Part shown: piece by piece, positions 1-10,896 of the stretch | Layout of the letters: each line of letters begins with the position of its first letter | Numbering within the stretch: position 1 is the first letter of the stretch | Assembly: GCA_003133325.1 (NCBI GenBank) | Contig: PKXA01000132.1 | Span: 51,483-115,482 of the forward strand | DNA from: Acidimicrobiaceae bacterium | GTDB taxonomy: Bacteria > Actinomycetota > Acidimicrobiia > Acidimicrobiales > RAAP-2 | DNA length: 64,000 nt | Direction: 5' to 3' | The notes under the pieces: model-generated | The model's database searches: none | What the model saw: only the letters and a program-made list of their open reading frames with translations | What the model was told of the DNA's origin: nothing | Position numbers and translations under genes: made by a program

Positions 1-1
1 G

Positions 2-382
<381 letters not shown>

Positions 383-400
383 ACGGACAGGTCCTGACCG

Positions 401-949
401 ATGGCTGACAACAGTGTCTTTACCGCCGAGTTGGTGACTCCCGAACGGGTCCTGGTCAGTGGCCCGGCCGCCCAGGTCATCCTCAGGACGGCCGACGGCG
501 ACATCACCTTCCTCGGGGGCCACACCCCGCTGGTGGGTGCGGTGGAGCCCGGGGTTGTCCGGGTGGTGAGTGAGGATGGCGAGGAACAGCGGGTGGCGGT
601 GCACGGAGGGTTCGTGCAGGTGGAGCTGAACGTGGGGGACGATTCCGGCAGCGATGCCCCTGCCCCTTCGTCGTCGACCTCGAGTGGAACCCGGGTCACC
701 GTGCTGGCCGGCATCGCCGAGCCGGCCGATGAGATCGACACCGAACGGGCCCGGGTGGCCCACGATGCCGCCGAGGCACGGGTCGCAGAGTTGGAGGCCA
801 GCGGTCGTACCGCCGGCTCGGGATCACCTGCCTCGGCCTCCGGGGAAGGTGACCTACCCGACCCCGACCTGGTCGAAGCCGAAGCTGCCCTGCGGCGGGC
901 CGAGGTCCGGCTGGAGGCGGCCGGCGTCACCGCCGGGGCGGGGTCCTAG
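401..949 (+). CDS. atpC: ATP synthase F1 epsilon subunit, with low-complexity extension
   Basis: This 182-residue protein begins with the typical epsilon beta-sandwich (FTAELVTPERVLVSGPAAQV, then GDITFLGGHTPLVGAVEPG and a V.GGFVQV strand). In the F1 central stalk it couples rotation and inhibits ATP hydrolysis. The family is usually about 120-140 residues. Here about 20 Ser/Pro/Asp-rich residues (roughly 75-95) separate the sandwich from its last strand (TRVTVLAGIAEPADEID). A second Gly/Ser/Ala-rich stretch (about 135-155) interrupts the C-terminal helical hairpin. Start ATG 401 lies 18 bases after atpD, so the genes are cotranscribed. Identity is secure from sequence and position; the insertions may alter the inhibitory hairpin, which is inference. 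Confidence 0.95.
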   Translation: MADNSVFTAELVTPERVLVSGPAAQVILRTADGDITFLGGHTPLVGAVEPGVVRVVSEDGEEQRVAVHGGFVQVELNVGDDSGSDAPAPSSSTSSGTRVTVLAGIAEPADEIDTERARVAHDAAEARVAELEASGRTAGSGSPASASGEGDLPDPDLVEAEAALRRAEVRLEAAGVTAGAGS

Positions 950-1012
950 CCACCAGGGTTTCTCTGAGAGCCGTGGGCGTCCGTCGGGACGCCGCGCCGC
1001 CTGGTTTGCCGC

Positions 1013-2008
1013 TCAGGTGAATTCGATGGCGCTGTACTCGCTCAGCTTGTGCAGCGGGTGGCGTGCATCGATGAGCCGTACGGTTCCCGACTTGGACCGC
1101 ATCACCAGTGACTGGGTGCTCGCCCCGAACTGGTCGTAACGGACCCCACTGAGGAGCTCACCGTCGGTGATCCCGGTGGCGGCGAAGAAGCAGTTGTCCC
1201 CCCGGACCAGATCGTCGGTGGTGAGCACGGCGTCGAGGTCGTAGCCGGCGTCCACCGCCGCGCTCCGCTCGACCTCGTCCCGGGGCCACAGGCGCCCCTG
1301 GATCTCCCCACCCATCGACTTCAAGGCGGCGGCAGCAATCACGCCCTCGGGCGTACCGCCGATCCCGAACAGGATGTCCACTCCGGTGTCGGGCCAGGCG
1401 GTGGCGATGGCTCCGGCCACATCGCCGTCGGTGATCAAGCGGATCCGGGCGCCGGCCTCGCGGACCTTGCTGATCAGATCAGCGTGGCGCGGACGATCGA
1501 GGATGACGGCCGTGAGATCCCTCACCGATGTCCCTTTGGCCTTGGCCACCGATCGCAGGTTGTCGTCAACCGAGGCGGTGATGTCGATGGCACCCACCGC
1601 CGACGGGCCCACTGCCAGCTTTTCCATGTAGACGCATGGTCCCGGGTCGAACATCGTCCCCCGTTCGGAAGCCGCGATCACCGCCAATGCACCTCCCCGT
1701 CCCAGAGCCGTCGGAGTCGTCCCGTCGATGGGGTCGACGGCGATGTCGGTTTCCGGCGGCGATCCGTCCCCGATGCGCTCACCGTTGAAGAGCATGGGGG
1801 CATTGTCCTTCTCGCCTTCGCCGATGATCACCACGCCGTCCATGGCGATACTCGAGAGCACGATGCGCATGGCATTGACGGCGGCGCCGTCGGCCCCTTC
1901 CTTGTCGCCTCGTCCCATCCATCGGGATGCGGCCATGGCCGCAGCCTCGGTGACTCGGACCAGTTCCATGGCCAGGTTGCGATCGGGGGCTTGCGAAGAG
2001 GTAGTCAC
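1013..2008 (-). CDS. glpX: Fructose-1,6-bisphosphatase class II
   Basis: GlpX-type FBPase hydrolyses fructose-1,6-bisphosphate to fructose-6-phosphate in gluconeogenesis and is the usual FBPase of actinobacteria. The sequence shows the [13 protein letters not shown] block, the metal-binding DPIDGTT motif, a [10 protein letters not shown] motif and a C-terminal [10 protein letters not shown] strand. I chose GTG 2008 (331 residues), which gives the normal family length and N-terminus ([18 protein letters not shown]) and has GGAGG upstream at about 2022-2026; an in-frame extension to 2095 has no family resemblance. It is divergent from murA and convergent with atpC. The substrate assignment rests on family knowledge. 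Confidence 0.94.
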   Translation of the reverse strand: MTTSSQAPDRNLAMELVRVTEAAAMAASRWMGRGDKEGADGAAVNAMRIVLSSIAMDGVVIIGEGEKDNAPMLFNGERIGDGSPPETDIAVDPIDGTTPTALGRGGALAVIAASERGTMFDPGPCVYMEKLAVGPSAVGAIDITASVDDNLRSVAKAKGTSVRDLTAVILDRPRHADLISKVREAGARIRLITDGDVAGAIATAWPDTGVDILFGIGGTPEGVIAAAALKSMGGEIQGRLWPRDEVERSAAVDAGYDLDAVLTTDDLVRGDNCFFAATGITDGELLSGVRYDQFGASTQSLVMRSKSGTVRLIDARHPLHKLSEYSAIEFT

Positions 2009-2133
2009 GGGTGATGACGCTACCTCCTGCCGCCGGGATGGGCGGTCACCGGACCCGGTGACAAAGAGTGGCCTCGGGGCCACACGGGAGAGCAACCATC
2101 GGATGGGTCGTATCCACGCGCCATACTGGCCGT

Positions 2134-3414
<1,281 letters not shown>

Positions 3415-3448
3415 TCGCCGGTCAATCCCCGTATACGCTCATCACCTC

Positions 3449-4447
3449 ATGTCGCCCGCTGACCGCAACGACCCGACCTCGCTCTTCAAAGCAGCTCAAG
3501 CCGGTGACCGGGTGTCCCTGGCCCGACTCCTCTCCTTGGTCGAACGCGGAGGCGCTCCCTCCCGGGTGACCGCTGTCCTCGCCTATCAGGCAAAGCTCAC
3601 CGCGTACACAGTGGGCATCACCGGGGCTCCGGGGGCCGGGAAATCGACGCTCGTCGATCAGCTGATCGCCATCGCCCGCGCCAGTGATCAGGTCGGGGTG
3701 CTGGCCATCGATCCCTCCTCGCCGTTTTCGGGAGGAGCAATTCTGGGTGACCGGGTCCGCATGCAGAACCATGCTCTCGACGACGGGGTGTTCATCCGGT
3801 CGATGGCCACTCGTGGCCAACTGGGGGGGCTGGCCGTGGCGGTTCCGGATGCGGTGCGGGTGCTGTCGGCCGCCGGATTTCCCATGGTCCTCATCGAGAC
3901 GGTGGGGGTGGGACAACAGGAGGTGTCGATAGCGTCGGCTGCCGATACCACGGTGGTGGTGGTCAACCCCGGGTGGGGCGACTCCATTCAGGCCAACAAA
4001 GCCGGATTGATGGAGATCGCCGATCTGTTCGTCATCAACAAGGCGGACCGCCCCGGGGCCCCGGAGACCCGGCGCGATCTCGAGCAGATGCTCGACCTCA
4101 CCGACCTCGACGACCTGGACGGTTGGCGGCCTCCAGTGGTGGAGACGGTGGCGTCCGCCGGAGATGGTTGTGATCAGTTGTGGGATGCCGTCGGCCGACA
4201 CCGGGCCCACCTGACCGAGCGGGGCCTGCTCGACGAGAGGAGGCGCCGGCGCCTGGAGCGGGAGTTCCGCCAGATACTGGTGGCCCGGGTAGAGCAGAGG
4301 ATCGACAGCAGTCAGTTCGGCGAGGTGTTGGCCGAAGTGACCAAAGCGCTGGCTGCCGGCGATATCGATCCCTACGAGGCCGCCGATCGGATGCTGATCG
4401 ATATCGCCAACCACGAGGCACGGATCGATGACGACTCCTCCGCTTGA
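3449..4447 (+). CDS. meaB: Methylmalonyl-CoA mutase-associated GTPase MeaB (ArgK family)
   Basis: MeaB is a G3E-family GTPase chaperone that gates adenosylcobalamin loading and protects methylmalonyl-CoA mutase. The 332-residue protein shows Walker A GAPGAGKST, the IDPSSPFSGGAILGDR block typical of the family, switch motif ETVGVGQ and the specificity motif NKAD. The C-terminal helical arm (about residues 255-332) matches the dimerisation region. ATG 3449 was chosen because upstream in-frame sequence overlaps murA and is not conserved. The mutase genes are not in this window. Fit with the nearby lipid/steroid catabolic genes, which yield propionyl-CoA, is inference. Confidence 0.93.
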   Translation: MSPADRNDPTSLFKAAQAGDRVSLARLLSLVERGGAPSRVTAVLAYQAKLTAYTVGITGAPGAGKSTLVDQLIAIARASDQVGVLAIDPSSPFSGGAILGDRVRMQNHALDDGVFIRSMATRGQLGGLAVAVPDAVRVLSAAGFPMVLIETVGVGQQEVSIASAADTTVVVVNPGWGDSIQANKAGLMEIADLFVINKADRPGAPETRRDLEQMLDLTDLDDLDGWRPPVVETVASAGDGCDQLWDAVGRHRAHLTERGLLDERRRRRLEREFRQILVARVEQRIDSSQFGEVLAEVTKALAAGDIDPYEAADRMLIDIANHEARIDDDSSA

Positions 4448-4496
4448 CGAACGTTGGGTGCCGAGTTGGTCGATGCCGGTCCGGTAGCGTTCCGGT

Positions 4497-6383
4497 GTGA
4501 CCACTGACCCGCTGGTAGAGACGGCGTCTCTGCCCAAGCCGGTGCTGTTGCCCACACCCATCGGCAGCCCGCTCCTGCCACCGGAAGAGGATCCCGGCTG
4601 GTTCCGGCGGGCTGTCTTCTACGAGGTGTTCATCCGGGGGTTCTTCGACGCCAACGATGACGGGACCGGGGACATTCCCGGGTTGATTGCCAAGCTCGAT
4701 TATCTCCAGTGGCTGGGCGTCGACTGCCTGTGGCTGCTGCCGTTCTACGCCTCCCCCCTTCGCGACGGCGGCTATGACATCAGTGACTACTACTCGGTCC
4801 ACCCCGACTACGGCACCGTCGAGGATCTGCAGGAACTCCTGAGCGAGGCCCACGCCCGGGGCATTCGGGTCATCGCCGACCTGGTCATCAACCACACCAG
4901 CGACCAGCACCCCTGGTTCCTCGAGTCACGCCAGGACCGGACCAACCCCAAGGCCGACTGGTACGTATGGAACGATGACGATCAGCGATGGCCCGAGGCC
5001 CGGGTGGTCTTTGTCGATGTGGAACGTTCCAACTGGGCGTTCGATCAGCCCCGCGAGCAGTTCTACTGGCACCGGTTCTACAGCCACCAGCCCGACCTCA
5101 ACTACGCCAACCCCGAGGTGGCCGACGCCATGTTGGACGTGGTCAGGTTCTGGCTCGATCTCGGACTCGACGGGTTCCGTCTCGACGCAGTCCCGTTCCT
5201 GTTCCAACGGGACGGGACGTCGGGGGAGAACCTCCCCGAGACCCATGCCTTCATCCGCCGGCTACGCGCCGAGCTCGATGCGAACTACCCGGGCCGGATC
5301 CTTCTGGCCGAGGCCAATGGGTGGCCGGCCGACGTGGCCGACTATTTCGGAGACGGTGACGAGTGCCACCTCTGCTTCCACTTTCCGTTGATGCCCCGGC
5401 TCTTTATGGCGGTGCGACGCGAGCAGCGCTATCCGATCACGGAGATTCTCGCCCTAACCCCCGAGTCCCCCGCCAGCGCCCAATGGGCGATCTTCCTGCG
5501 CAACCACGACGAGATGACGCTGGAGATGGTCTCCGACGAAGATCGCGACTATCTCTTCTCCGAGTACGCCAAGGACCCCCGGATGAAACGACACATGGGG
5601 ATCGGCCGACGCCTGGCCCCCCTGCTCGACCGGGATCGGAGGCTTACCGAACTGCTGTGCGCGCTCCTCCTCTCGCTTCCGGGGAGCCCGGTGCTCTACT
5701 ACGGGGACGAGCTGCAGATGGGTGACAACCTGTTTCTGGGTGATCGTGACTCGGTCCGCACGCCGATGCAGTGGACCCCCGACCGCAACGGGGGGTTCAG
5801 CCGGGCCGACTTCGCCCAGCTCTATCTTCCCCCCTTGATGGATCCGGTCTACGGCTTCGCCGCCGTCAACGTGGAAGCCCAGCAACGGAATCCCAGCTCG
5901 TTTCTCCACTGGCTCAGACGCATGTTGGCGGTTCGCCGTCAGTCCCCGTTGTTCGGGACCGGGTCGTTCGAGGCGCTCCCGTGCGCCAATCCATCGGTGT
6001 TGGCCTTTGTGCGCTCGGCGCCACCGGATGATGAGGGCACCGAACGGGGGCCTGGGGTCACCATGGAGGGAGCCCCCGACGCCGAAGTCGGGGCCGACGG
6101 GTATCTGGCACCGGGGGAGGACCCAGAGGAGATCAACCCGCTCCTCTGCATTCACAACCTGAGCCGGTTCGCCCAACCGGCTGATCTGTATTTGGGCAGG
6201 TGGGCGGGCCGCCAACCCATCGAGTTGTTGGGGAGAGTACCGTTTCCCATTGTGGGCACCCAACCGTATCCGGTCACCATGGCCCCCTACGGCTACCAGT
6301 GGTTCGAGTTGGTGGAACCGATCCAGACACTGGCCGGGGAGTTCCTCCTGACCGGAGAGCTCCCCCGGGAGGGATCGCTGTGA
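4497..6383 (+). CDS. treS: Trehalose synthase / maltose alpha-D-glucosyltransferase
   Basis: TreS is a GH13 enzyme that interconverts trehalose and maltose. The 628-residue protein starts near WFRRAVFYEVFIRGFFDAN, shows the NHTSDQHPWF loop, the nucleophile strand DGFRLDAVPFLF, the acid/base strand LLAEANGW and the RNHDE motif, followed by a beta-sandwich C domain. Residues about 500-545 include an acidic linker (TERGPG...EDPEEIN). GTG 4497 gives the first family-like residues. Its stop overlaps the maltokinase start by four bases (GTGA at 6380-6383), so the two products are translationally coupled. With maltokinase it feeds maltose-1-phosphate to GlgE-type glucan synthesis; glgE is not in the window. 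Confidence 0.95.
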   Translation: MTTDPLVETASLPKPVLLPTPIGSPLLPPEEDPGWFRRAVFYEVFIRGFFDANDDGTGDIPGLIAKLDYLQWLGVDCLWLLPFYASPLRDGGYDISDYYSVHPDYGTVEDLQELLSEAHARGIRVIADLVINHTSDQHPWFLESRQDRTNPKADWYVWNDDDQRWPEARVVFVDVERSNWAFDQPREQFYWHRFYSHQPDLNYANPEVADAMLDVVRFWLDLGLDGFRLDAVPFLFQRDGTSGENLPETHAFIRRLRAELDANYPGRILLAEANGWPADVADYFGDGDECHLCFHFPLMPRLFMAVRREQRYPITEILALTPESPASAQWAIFLRNHDEMTLEMVSDEDRDYLFSEYAKDPRMKRHMGIGRRLAPLLDRDRRLTELLCALLLSLPGSPVLYYGDELQMGDNLFLGDRDSVRTPMQWTPDRNGGFSRADFAQLYLPPLMDPVYGFAAVNVEAQQRNPSSFLHWLRRMLAVRRQSPLFGTGSFEALPCANPSVLAFVRSAPPDDEGTERGPGVTMEGAPDAEVGADGYLAPGEDPEEINPLLCIHNLSRFAQPADLYLGRWAGRQPIELLGRVPFPIVGTQPYPVTMAPYGYQWFELVEPIQTLAGEFLLTGELPREGSL

Positions 6384-7750
6384 CCTGGTCAGAGTCGGCC
6401 CCCCCGGTAGAGGAAGTTCCGGCTTCTTCCCACCCGGCGTTGCGTGAGCTGGTGGCCGCCTTTGTCAGCCGCCGGGCCCGCTTGGCTGCCGATGGCGACG
6501 GCGAACGTTCGACCGGGGACGAACCACCCGATGTCTCTCCCGGGTCGGTCACCATCCTCAGCGCCGATGTGGTGCGTCCGGGGCGCCCCGGCCTGATCAG
6601 TGTCATCGCTGACGTCCCCGGCCGGCTGGTCCACACCGTGTTCGGTCTCCGGTCTCCCGGCGACGAGGTGCAGTTCCTGACCGATGCCGACGACTCGCCG
6701 CTCGGGATCTTCGAGGATACCGACGGCGTGGCCGTCGTCTTTGATGCGACGGCCGATGGGGAGCTAATGTTGTGCCTCCTCGAGGCTATCGGTGGCGCCA
6801 CCGGTGAACTCGAGCGGGTACGTCAGATCGCGTCCACCGAGGACACGGTGTCACTCACCTTCGATGACCGGTTGGCATTGACCATCTTCCAGCAGCTCCC
6901 TCCCGACCAGGGACCTCATCCCGGGCTCGAGCTCTTCCTCGGCCTCGACGGGGTCGGTTTCAATCATCTCCTGGCTCCCGTGGTGGTGTGGCGCCGGGGG
7001 CGGACCGACCTGGGCATTGTCCAGGAGTACGAGGCCGGGTCCACCGTGGGTTGGTCCCTGGCCCTCACCTCGTTGCGGGATCTCTACGCCGCCGGCGGTG
7101 AGCCCGGCCATGCCGGGGGCGACTTCGCCGCCGAAGCCCGGCGTCTGGGCACCATGACCGCGCGGATGCACCTGGGGCTCGAACAGGCCTTCGGCCGCAA
7201 GACGGGGAACATCGCCGCCTGGGTCACCGAGGTGGAGGATGCGGTCCGCCCGGTGGCCCCTGACCTGTTGTCCACCGATACGGTGTCCCTTCTCCTTGAC
7301 GACCTGCGGTCGTCGGCCACCCGGTGTGCAGCCATCAGAACCCACGGCGACTTTCACCTGGGCCGAGTGGCCCGCACCGATCTGGGATGGTACGTGCTCG
7401 ACTTCTCGCCGGGGGGGAGGCCGGAGTTCACCGCCGGAGTGTTGGAGGCCGACGGGGCCAGCTATCGATCGCCTCTGGCCGACGTGGCTGACATGCTGTG
7501 GTCGTTCCACCACGTGGCAATGGTGGCTGCCACCGAGCGGGACCCGAACGACCGTCTCGGGTTGAGTGAGCTGGGCCAGGCATGGGAAGGCCGGAATCGA
7601 CGGGCGTTTCTGGCCGCGTATCTGGCCACTCCGGGCATCGGGGGCCTGGTCCCACCAGCGCGGAACGTGGTGCGGGAACTGGCGGCGGCATTCGAACTCG
7701 AGCGCTCGGCATCGATGATGGCGATGCGGACCTCACGGGTGGGGACCTGA
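6380..7750 (+). CDS. mak: Maltokinase
   Basis: Maltokinase phosphorylates maltose to maltose-1-phosphate with ATP, working with TreS. The 456-residue protein has the N-terminal cap domain of the family (about 25-200), the eukaryotic-kinase-like core with a QEYEAGSTVGWSLAL hinge region, and the catalytic loop HGDFHLGRV followed by WYVLDFSPGG. The metal-binding Asp of the DF motif is kept, but the usual DFEGEP reads DFSPGG, a deviation from characterised enzymes. GTG 6380 overlaps the treS stop. pfkA begins two bases after this stop, so treS-mak-pfkA look like one transcription unit. Confidence 0.92.
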   Translation: MTWSESAPPVEEVPASSHPALRELVAAFVSRRARLAADGDGERSTGDEPPDVSPGSVTILSADVVRPGRPGLISVIADVPGRLVHTVFGLRSPGDEVQFLTDADDSPLGIFEDTDGVAVVFDATADGELMLCLLEAIGGATGELERVRQIASTEDTVSLTFDDRLALTIFQQLPPDQGPHPGLELFLGLDGVGFNHLLAPVVVWRRGRTDLGIVQEYEAGSTVGWSLALTSLRDLYAAGGEPGHAGGDFAAEARRLGTMTARMHLGLEQAFGRKTGNIAAWVTEVEDAVRPVAPDLLSTDTVSLLLDDLRSSATRCAAIRTHGDFHLGRVARTDLGWYVLDFSPGGRPEFTAGVLEADGASYRSPLADVADMLWSFHHVAMVAATERDPNDRLGLSELGQAWEGRNRRAFLAAYLATPGIGGLVPPARNVVRELAAAFELERSASMMAMRTSRVGT

Positions 7751-7752
7751 CT

Positions 7753-8805
7753 ATGCGGATCGGGATCCTGACCGGCGGCGGCGATTGCCCCGGCCTCAAT
7801 GCGGCGATCCGCGCCGTGGTGGTCGGCGGTTCCGTTGTCTATGAGGACGAAGCGGTCGGCTTCCTCGACGGCTGGCGGGGGGTGATCGAAGGCGACGCTG
7901 TACCACTGCTTGCCGACGAGTGCCGAGGGATCCTCACCCGTGGCGGCACCATCCTCGGCTCATCCCGTACCAACCCGTTCGCCACCGATGCCGGACCGGA
8001 TCAGGTCCTGGCCACTGTCCAACGACTGGGGATCGACGCCCTGGTGGCCATCGGCGGCGACGACACCCTGGGCGCTGCCGCCCGCCTGGCCAGCCTGGGC
8101 TTGCGGGTGGTGGGGGTACCCAAAACCATCGACAACGACCTTTCGGACACCGAGGTGACCTTCGGGTTCGATACCGCCGTACTGGTGGCCACGGAGGCCA
8201 TCGACCGCCTGCAGACGACCGCCGAGTCGCACCATCGGGTAATGGTGTGCGAGGTGATGGGCCGTAACGTGGGCCACATCGCCGTGCACGCCGGCATCGC
8301 CGGAGGTGCGGCGGAGATTCTGATCCCGGAGGTGCCATTCTCGGTCGAGGCTGTCTGTGAACGGCTCCGCCGCCGGCACTCCGGCGGTCGCTTCTTCTCC
8401 ACCGTCGTGGTGGCCGAAGGCGCACTCCCCCGTGACGAGAGAGCGGCGGCGGCGGCCCGGGGGGCCCGGGTGCCAGCTGGTGGGACCGACCAGTTCGGGC
8501 ACGGCCGGCTCGGGGGGATCGGCGAGTGGCTGGCCCGGGAGATCGAGAGGAACACCGGCTACGAGGCGCGAGCCACCATATTGGGCCATATCCAACGAGG
8601 AGGATCGCCGACCGCCTTCGATCGGGTGCTGGCCACCCGGTTCGGTGCCGCCGCGCTGGCGGCGGTCCACGATGGCGAGTTCGGGACCATGGTGGCCCTC
8701 CAGGCGGGGCACATCGTGCGTATTCAGCTGTCGGAAGCGGCCGGCAAGCCGAAGACCGTCGACCCCGACCTGTTCGAGAACGTGGCCGGGCCCTATCTCG
8801 GTTGA
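7753..8805 (+). CDS. pfkA: 6-phosphofructokinase, PPi-type active-site residues
   Basis: This 350-residue PFK-A family protein starts at ATG 7753 with MRIGILTGGGDCPGLNAAIR and keeps the PKTIDNDL catalytic loop, the MGRNVGH motif and the HIQRGGSPTAFDR loop. Two positions that separate ATP from pyrophosphate enzymes are informative: residues 103-104 are Asp-Asp (GGDDT, codons 8059 and 8062; E. coli ATP-PFK has Gly104) and residue 124 is Lys (codon 8122; Gly in E. coli). Asp104 with Lys124 is the known PPi-dependent signature. I therefore infer a reversible PPi-dependent phosphofructokinase; phosphoryl-donor choice needs an assay. Two bases separate it from the maltokinase stop. Confidence 0.93.
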   Translation: MRIGILTGGGDCPGLNAAIRAVVVGGSVVYEDEAVGFLDGWRGVIEGDAVPLLADECRGILTRGGTILGSSRTNPFATDAGPDQVLATVQRLGIDALVAIGGDDTLGAAARLASLGLRVVGVPKTIDNDLSDTEVTFGFDTAVLVATEAIDRLQTTAESHHRVMVCEVMGRNVGHIAVHAGIAGGAAEILIPEVPFSVEAVCERLRRRHSGGRFFSTVVVAEGALPRDERAAAAARGARVPAGGTDQFGHGRLGGIGEWLAREIERNTGYEARATILGHIQRGGSPTAFDRVLATRFGAAALAAVHDGEFGTMVALQAGHIVRIQLSEAAGKPKTVDPDLFENVAGPYLG

Positions 8806-8880
8806 GCGGGTGATCGGAAGGGGCTGGCCTGACCGGTCACGCGCAGTTGGTTGGGTCAGGTGCCGCTGACACCGGTAGGT

Positions 8881-9870
8881 TCAGTGTCGGCTGTTGACGG
8901 GAACCCGCACCCTCAGCTCTTCGGCCGCCTGCTCGGGGTTTTTGATATTGATCAACACACCGGTGCCCAGTTCGAATCCGGCCACCGTGGTCAGCTTGGG
9001 CACCACGTGGACGTGCCAGTGGTACGGCTCGGGGGCCCGGTAGGGGGCAGAGTGGAAGACCAGGTTGTAGGCCACGTCGCCGACCAGGCTGCTGAGGCTG
9101 GACAGTGTCTCTTTCAGTGCCTTACCGACCGCCCTCAGGTCAGCCGGGGGACTGTGGTGGAGGTGGGGGCAGTGAATGCGGGGGATGATCATCATCTCGT
9201 AGGGTGACCCGCTCCAGAACGGACAGATGACCAGCACCCGCTCGTCGGCATACACCACGCGGTGGCCGACATTCTCCTCGGCGTCGACGGCGGTACAGAG
9301 AAGGCAGCGTCCGGCGAACCGGGCGAATCCGGCCTGTTCCTCCACCAACTCGCGGGGGACGAACGACATTCCCAACAGCTGCCCGTGCGGATGATCGACC
9401 GATGCGCCGGCTTCCCGGCCCGAGTTGAGGATGGCCTGGCTGTAGCGGAGACCCGGGATGCTCGAGTGTTCTTCGATCCGGTCGCGGATGGCGGCCATCA
9501 CCAGGTTGGTCTGGTCGTCGTCCAACATCGACCATTTCTTGTCGTGGTCGGGAGAGAGGACCAGCACCTCATGGATGCCACCGGCCGTGGCTTGGGTGAA
9601 TACAGGTCCGCGGTTGGTGACCACGAAGGGCCCATCGCCTTCGAAGGCCGGATAGAGACTGGGGACGACCCGTACCAGCCAACGACCCTCTGGACCGTAC
9701 GTCTCCAGCGCCGCAGGGACCGACTCCTCGTTGCCGGGGCAGAACGGGCAGGCGCGGGACGGATCCGCCTGCGTGGTGGCCACCGGCGAGAACGCCATGG
9801 GCGGATCGGCCCGGTCGGTACTCACCACTACCCAACGGCCGGTGAGTGGATCGAGGCGGAGCTGGTTCAT
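8881..9870 (-). CDS. galT: Galactose-1-phosphate uridylyltransferase
   Basis: GalT swaps UMP between UDP-glucose and galactose-1-phosphate in the Leloir pathway. The protein has the zinc-ligand motif CPFCPGNE, the HIT-type active site DHPHGQL with nucleophilic His, and the C-terminal YHWHVHVVPKLT segment. Length is 329 residues from ATG 9870 (QMNQLRLDPLTGRWVVV begins there). An upstream TTG at 9936 is possible but adds 22 unconserved residues; neither start has a clear Shine-Dalgarno sequence, so leaderless translation is possible. It is convergent with pfkA; no galK or galE is adjacent. Confidence 0.93.
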   Translation of the reverse strand: MNQLRLDPLTGRWVVVSTDRADPPMAFSPVATTQADPSRACPFCPGNEESVPAALETYGPEGRWLVRVVPSLYPAFEGDGPFVVTNRGPVFTQATAGGIHEVLVLSPDHDKKWSMLDDDQTNLVMAAIRDRIEEHSSIPGLRYSQAILNSGREAGASVDHPHGQLLGMSFVPRELVEEQAGFARFAGRCLLCTAVDAEENVGHRVVYADERVLVICPFWSGSPYEMMIIPRIHCPHLHHSPPADLRAVGKALKETLSSLSSLVGDVAYNLVFHSAPYRAPEPYHWHVHVVPKLTTVAGFELGTGVLINIKNPEQAAEELRVRVPVNSRH

Positions 9871-10050
9871 CTGCTGTGGTGGTGTCCCATGGGATTCGCA
9901 ATCGGGATCGAAGCGGCTGTGGTCGAGGCTACCCAAGTTTTATCGGCAGGTTGTCGATGGTTCCTGAGAGGGACCTCCTGGTGTCGTCCTGCCTACCAAC
10001 GTAGCAATGCTCGGGGCCGGGTAGTGAATGGGGTGCCTGGGGGCACGGTT

Positions 10051-10105
10051 GGTGCACAGTTGGTGCACAGTTGGTGTCACGTGGGTGTCACGTGGGTGTC
10101 ACGTG
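10051..10105. repeat. Five-unit 11-bp tandem repeat in the galT upstream region
   Basis: Two units of GGTGCACAGTT (10051-10061, 10062-10072) are followed directly by three units of GGTGTCACGTG (10073-10083, 10084-10094, 10095-10105). The 11-bp step is about one helical turn. The array lies between galT and a membrane protein gene that read away from each other. No spacers exist, so it is not a CRISPR. Function unknown; protein-binding iterons or a replication-slippage repeat are both possible. Confidence 0.8.
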
Positions 10106-10163
10106 GGTGGTGCCGGGAATCCCCGGGGGTGCCGGGTGATCGGGGGATGAAAGAATCGGTGGG

Positions 10164-10676
10164 ATGCCCACCCACGTCCCGATGACCGCCACCTTGGTGG
10201 CCGTCTCCGTGAACCGGGGCGCCGCCTACGACGTGGTGTTGCTGGCCCATGTGCTGGTGGCGCTCATCGGGTTCGGAGCAGTGTGGGTGGCCGGCGTCTA
10301 CGCGGTGGTGCTCGGCCATTCCGGGCCGATCCCCGAGTCGGTGAGGCGGTACTACCGTCCCGGAGTCAACTGGGCTGGGCGGATCATCTTTCTGGTTCCC
10401 ATCCTCGGGTTCGTGCTCCTCGGGATGAGCCACGGTGCCCATGCCTACTCGTCGTCGGACGGATGGGTCACAGTGGGGCTCATCCTGTGGGTCGCCGCCG
10501 CCCTGGCCGGCGAGATGGTGCTGTGGCCGGCCGAGCGGGGCCTCCAACGGTTGGTGGCCGGCGGGGCGTGGGATGGCTCGGCTCACCGGTCCCTGAGGTT
10601 GCGAGTGGCGTGGACGTCGGCCGCCCTGATGATCATCTTTGTGGTGGCGATGGTCGTGATGGTGGCCAAGCCCTAG
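10164..10676 (+). CDS. Four-helix integral membrane protein of unknown function
   Basis: The 170-residue product has about four hydrophobic segments (residues about 22-48, 70-88, 100-122 and 148-168) with charged loops (SVRRYYRPGVNW, WPAERGLQRLV). I do not recognise a specific family; the layout recalls small CopD/DUF2269-type membrane proteins, and the YDVVLLAHVLVALIGFGAVW opening resembles those. ATG 10164 follows a GGTGGG stretch; ATG 10182 is an alternative. The 11-bp repeat array sits upstream. No catalytic motif is visible and no function is proposed. Confidence 0.65.
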   Translation: MPTHVPMTATLVAVSVNRGAAYDVVLLAHVLVALIGFGAVWVAGVYAVVLGHSGPIPESVRRYYRPGVNWAGRIIFLVPILGFVLLGMSHGAHAYSSSDGWVTVGLILWVAAALAGEMVLWPAERGLQRLVAGGAWDGSAHRSLRLRVAWTSAALMIIFVVAMVVMVAKP

Positions 10677-10896
10677 TTGCCTCGGATCCATCGGCACGTG
10701 GTGTGCAGGAAGTCGCCACAGCTCCTCAGCGTTGTCGAGACTGACCGCATGGATGCCATCGTTTCCAAACAGCCGGAACCGGGACACCGCTCAATTCCAA
10801 GTGGCGAGGTTTGGGGTGCCCGAGCCGTCATGGCCACCGAAGGTGCGTCAGTGGCCACATTCTCGATTCGTGGGCTGACGGCCGGCCGTCATACTG

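Noticed and set aside
10051..10105. Possible CRISPR array.
   Set aside because: Units are 11 bp and directly abut, with no spacers and no cas genes in the window.
10677..10896. Possible small gene between the membrane protein and the precorrin-2 dehydrogenase.
   Set aside because: Frames here give no plausible protein and lack ribosome-binding sites; the gap is treated as non-coding.
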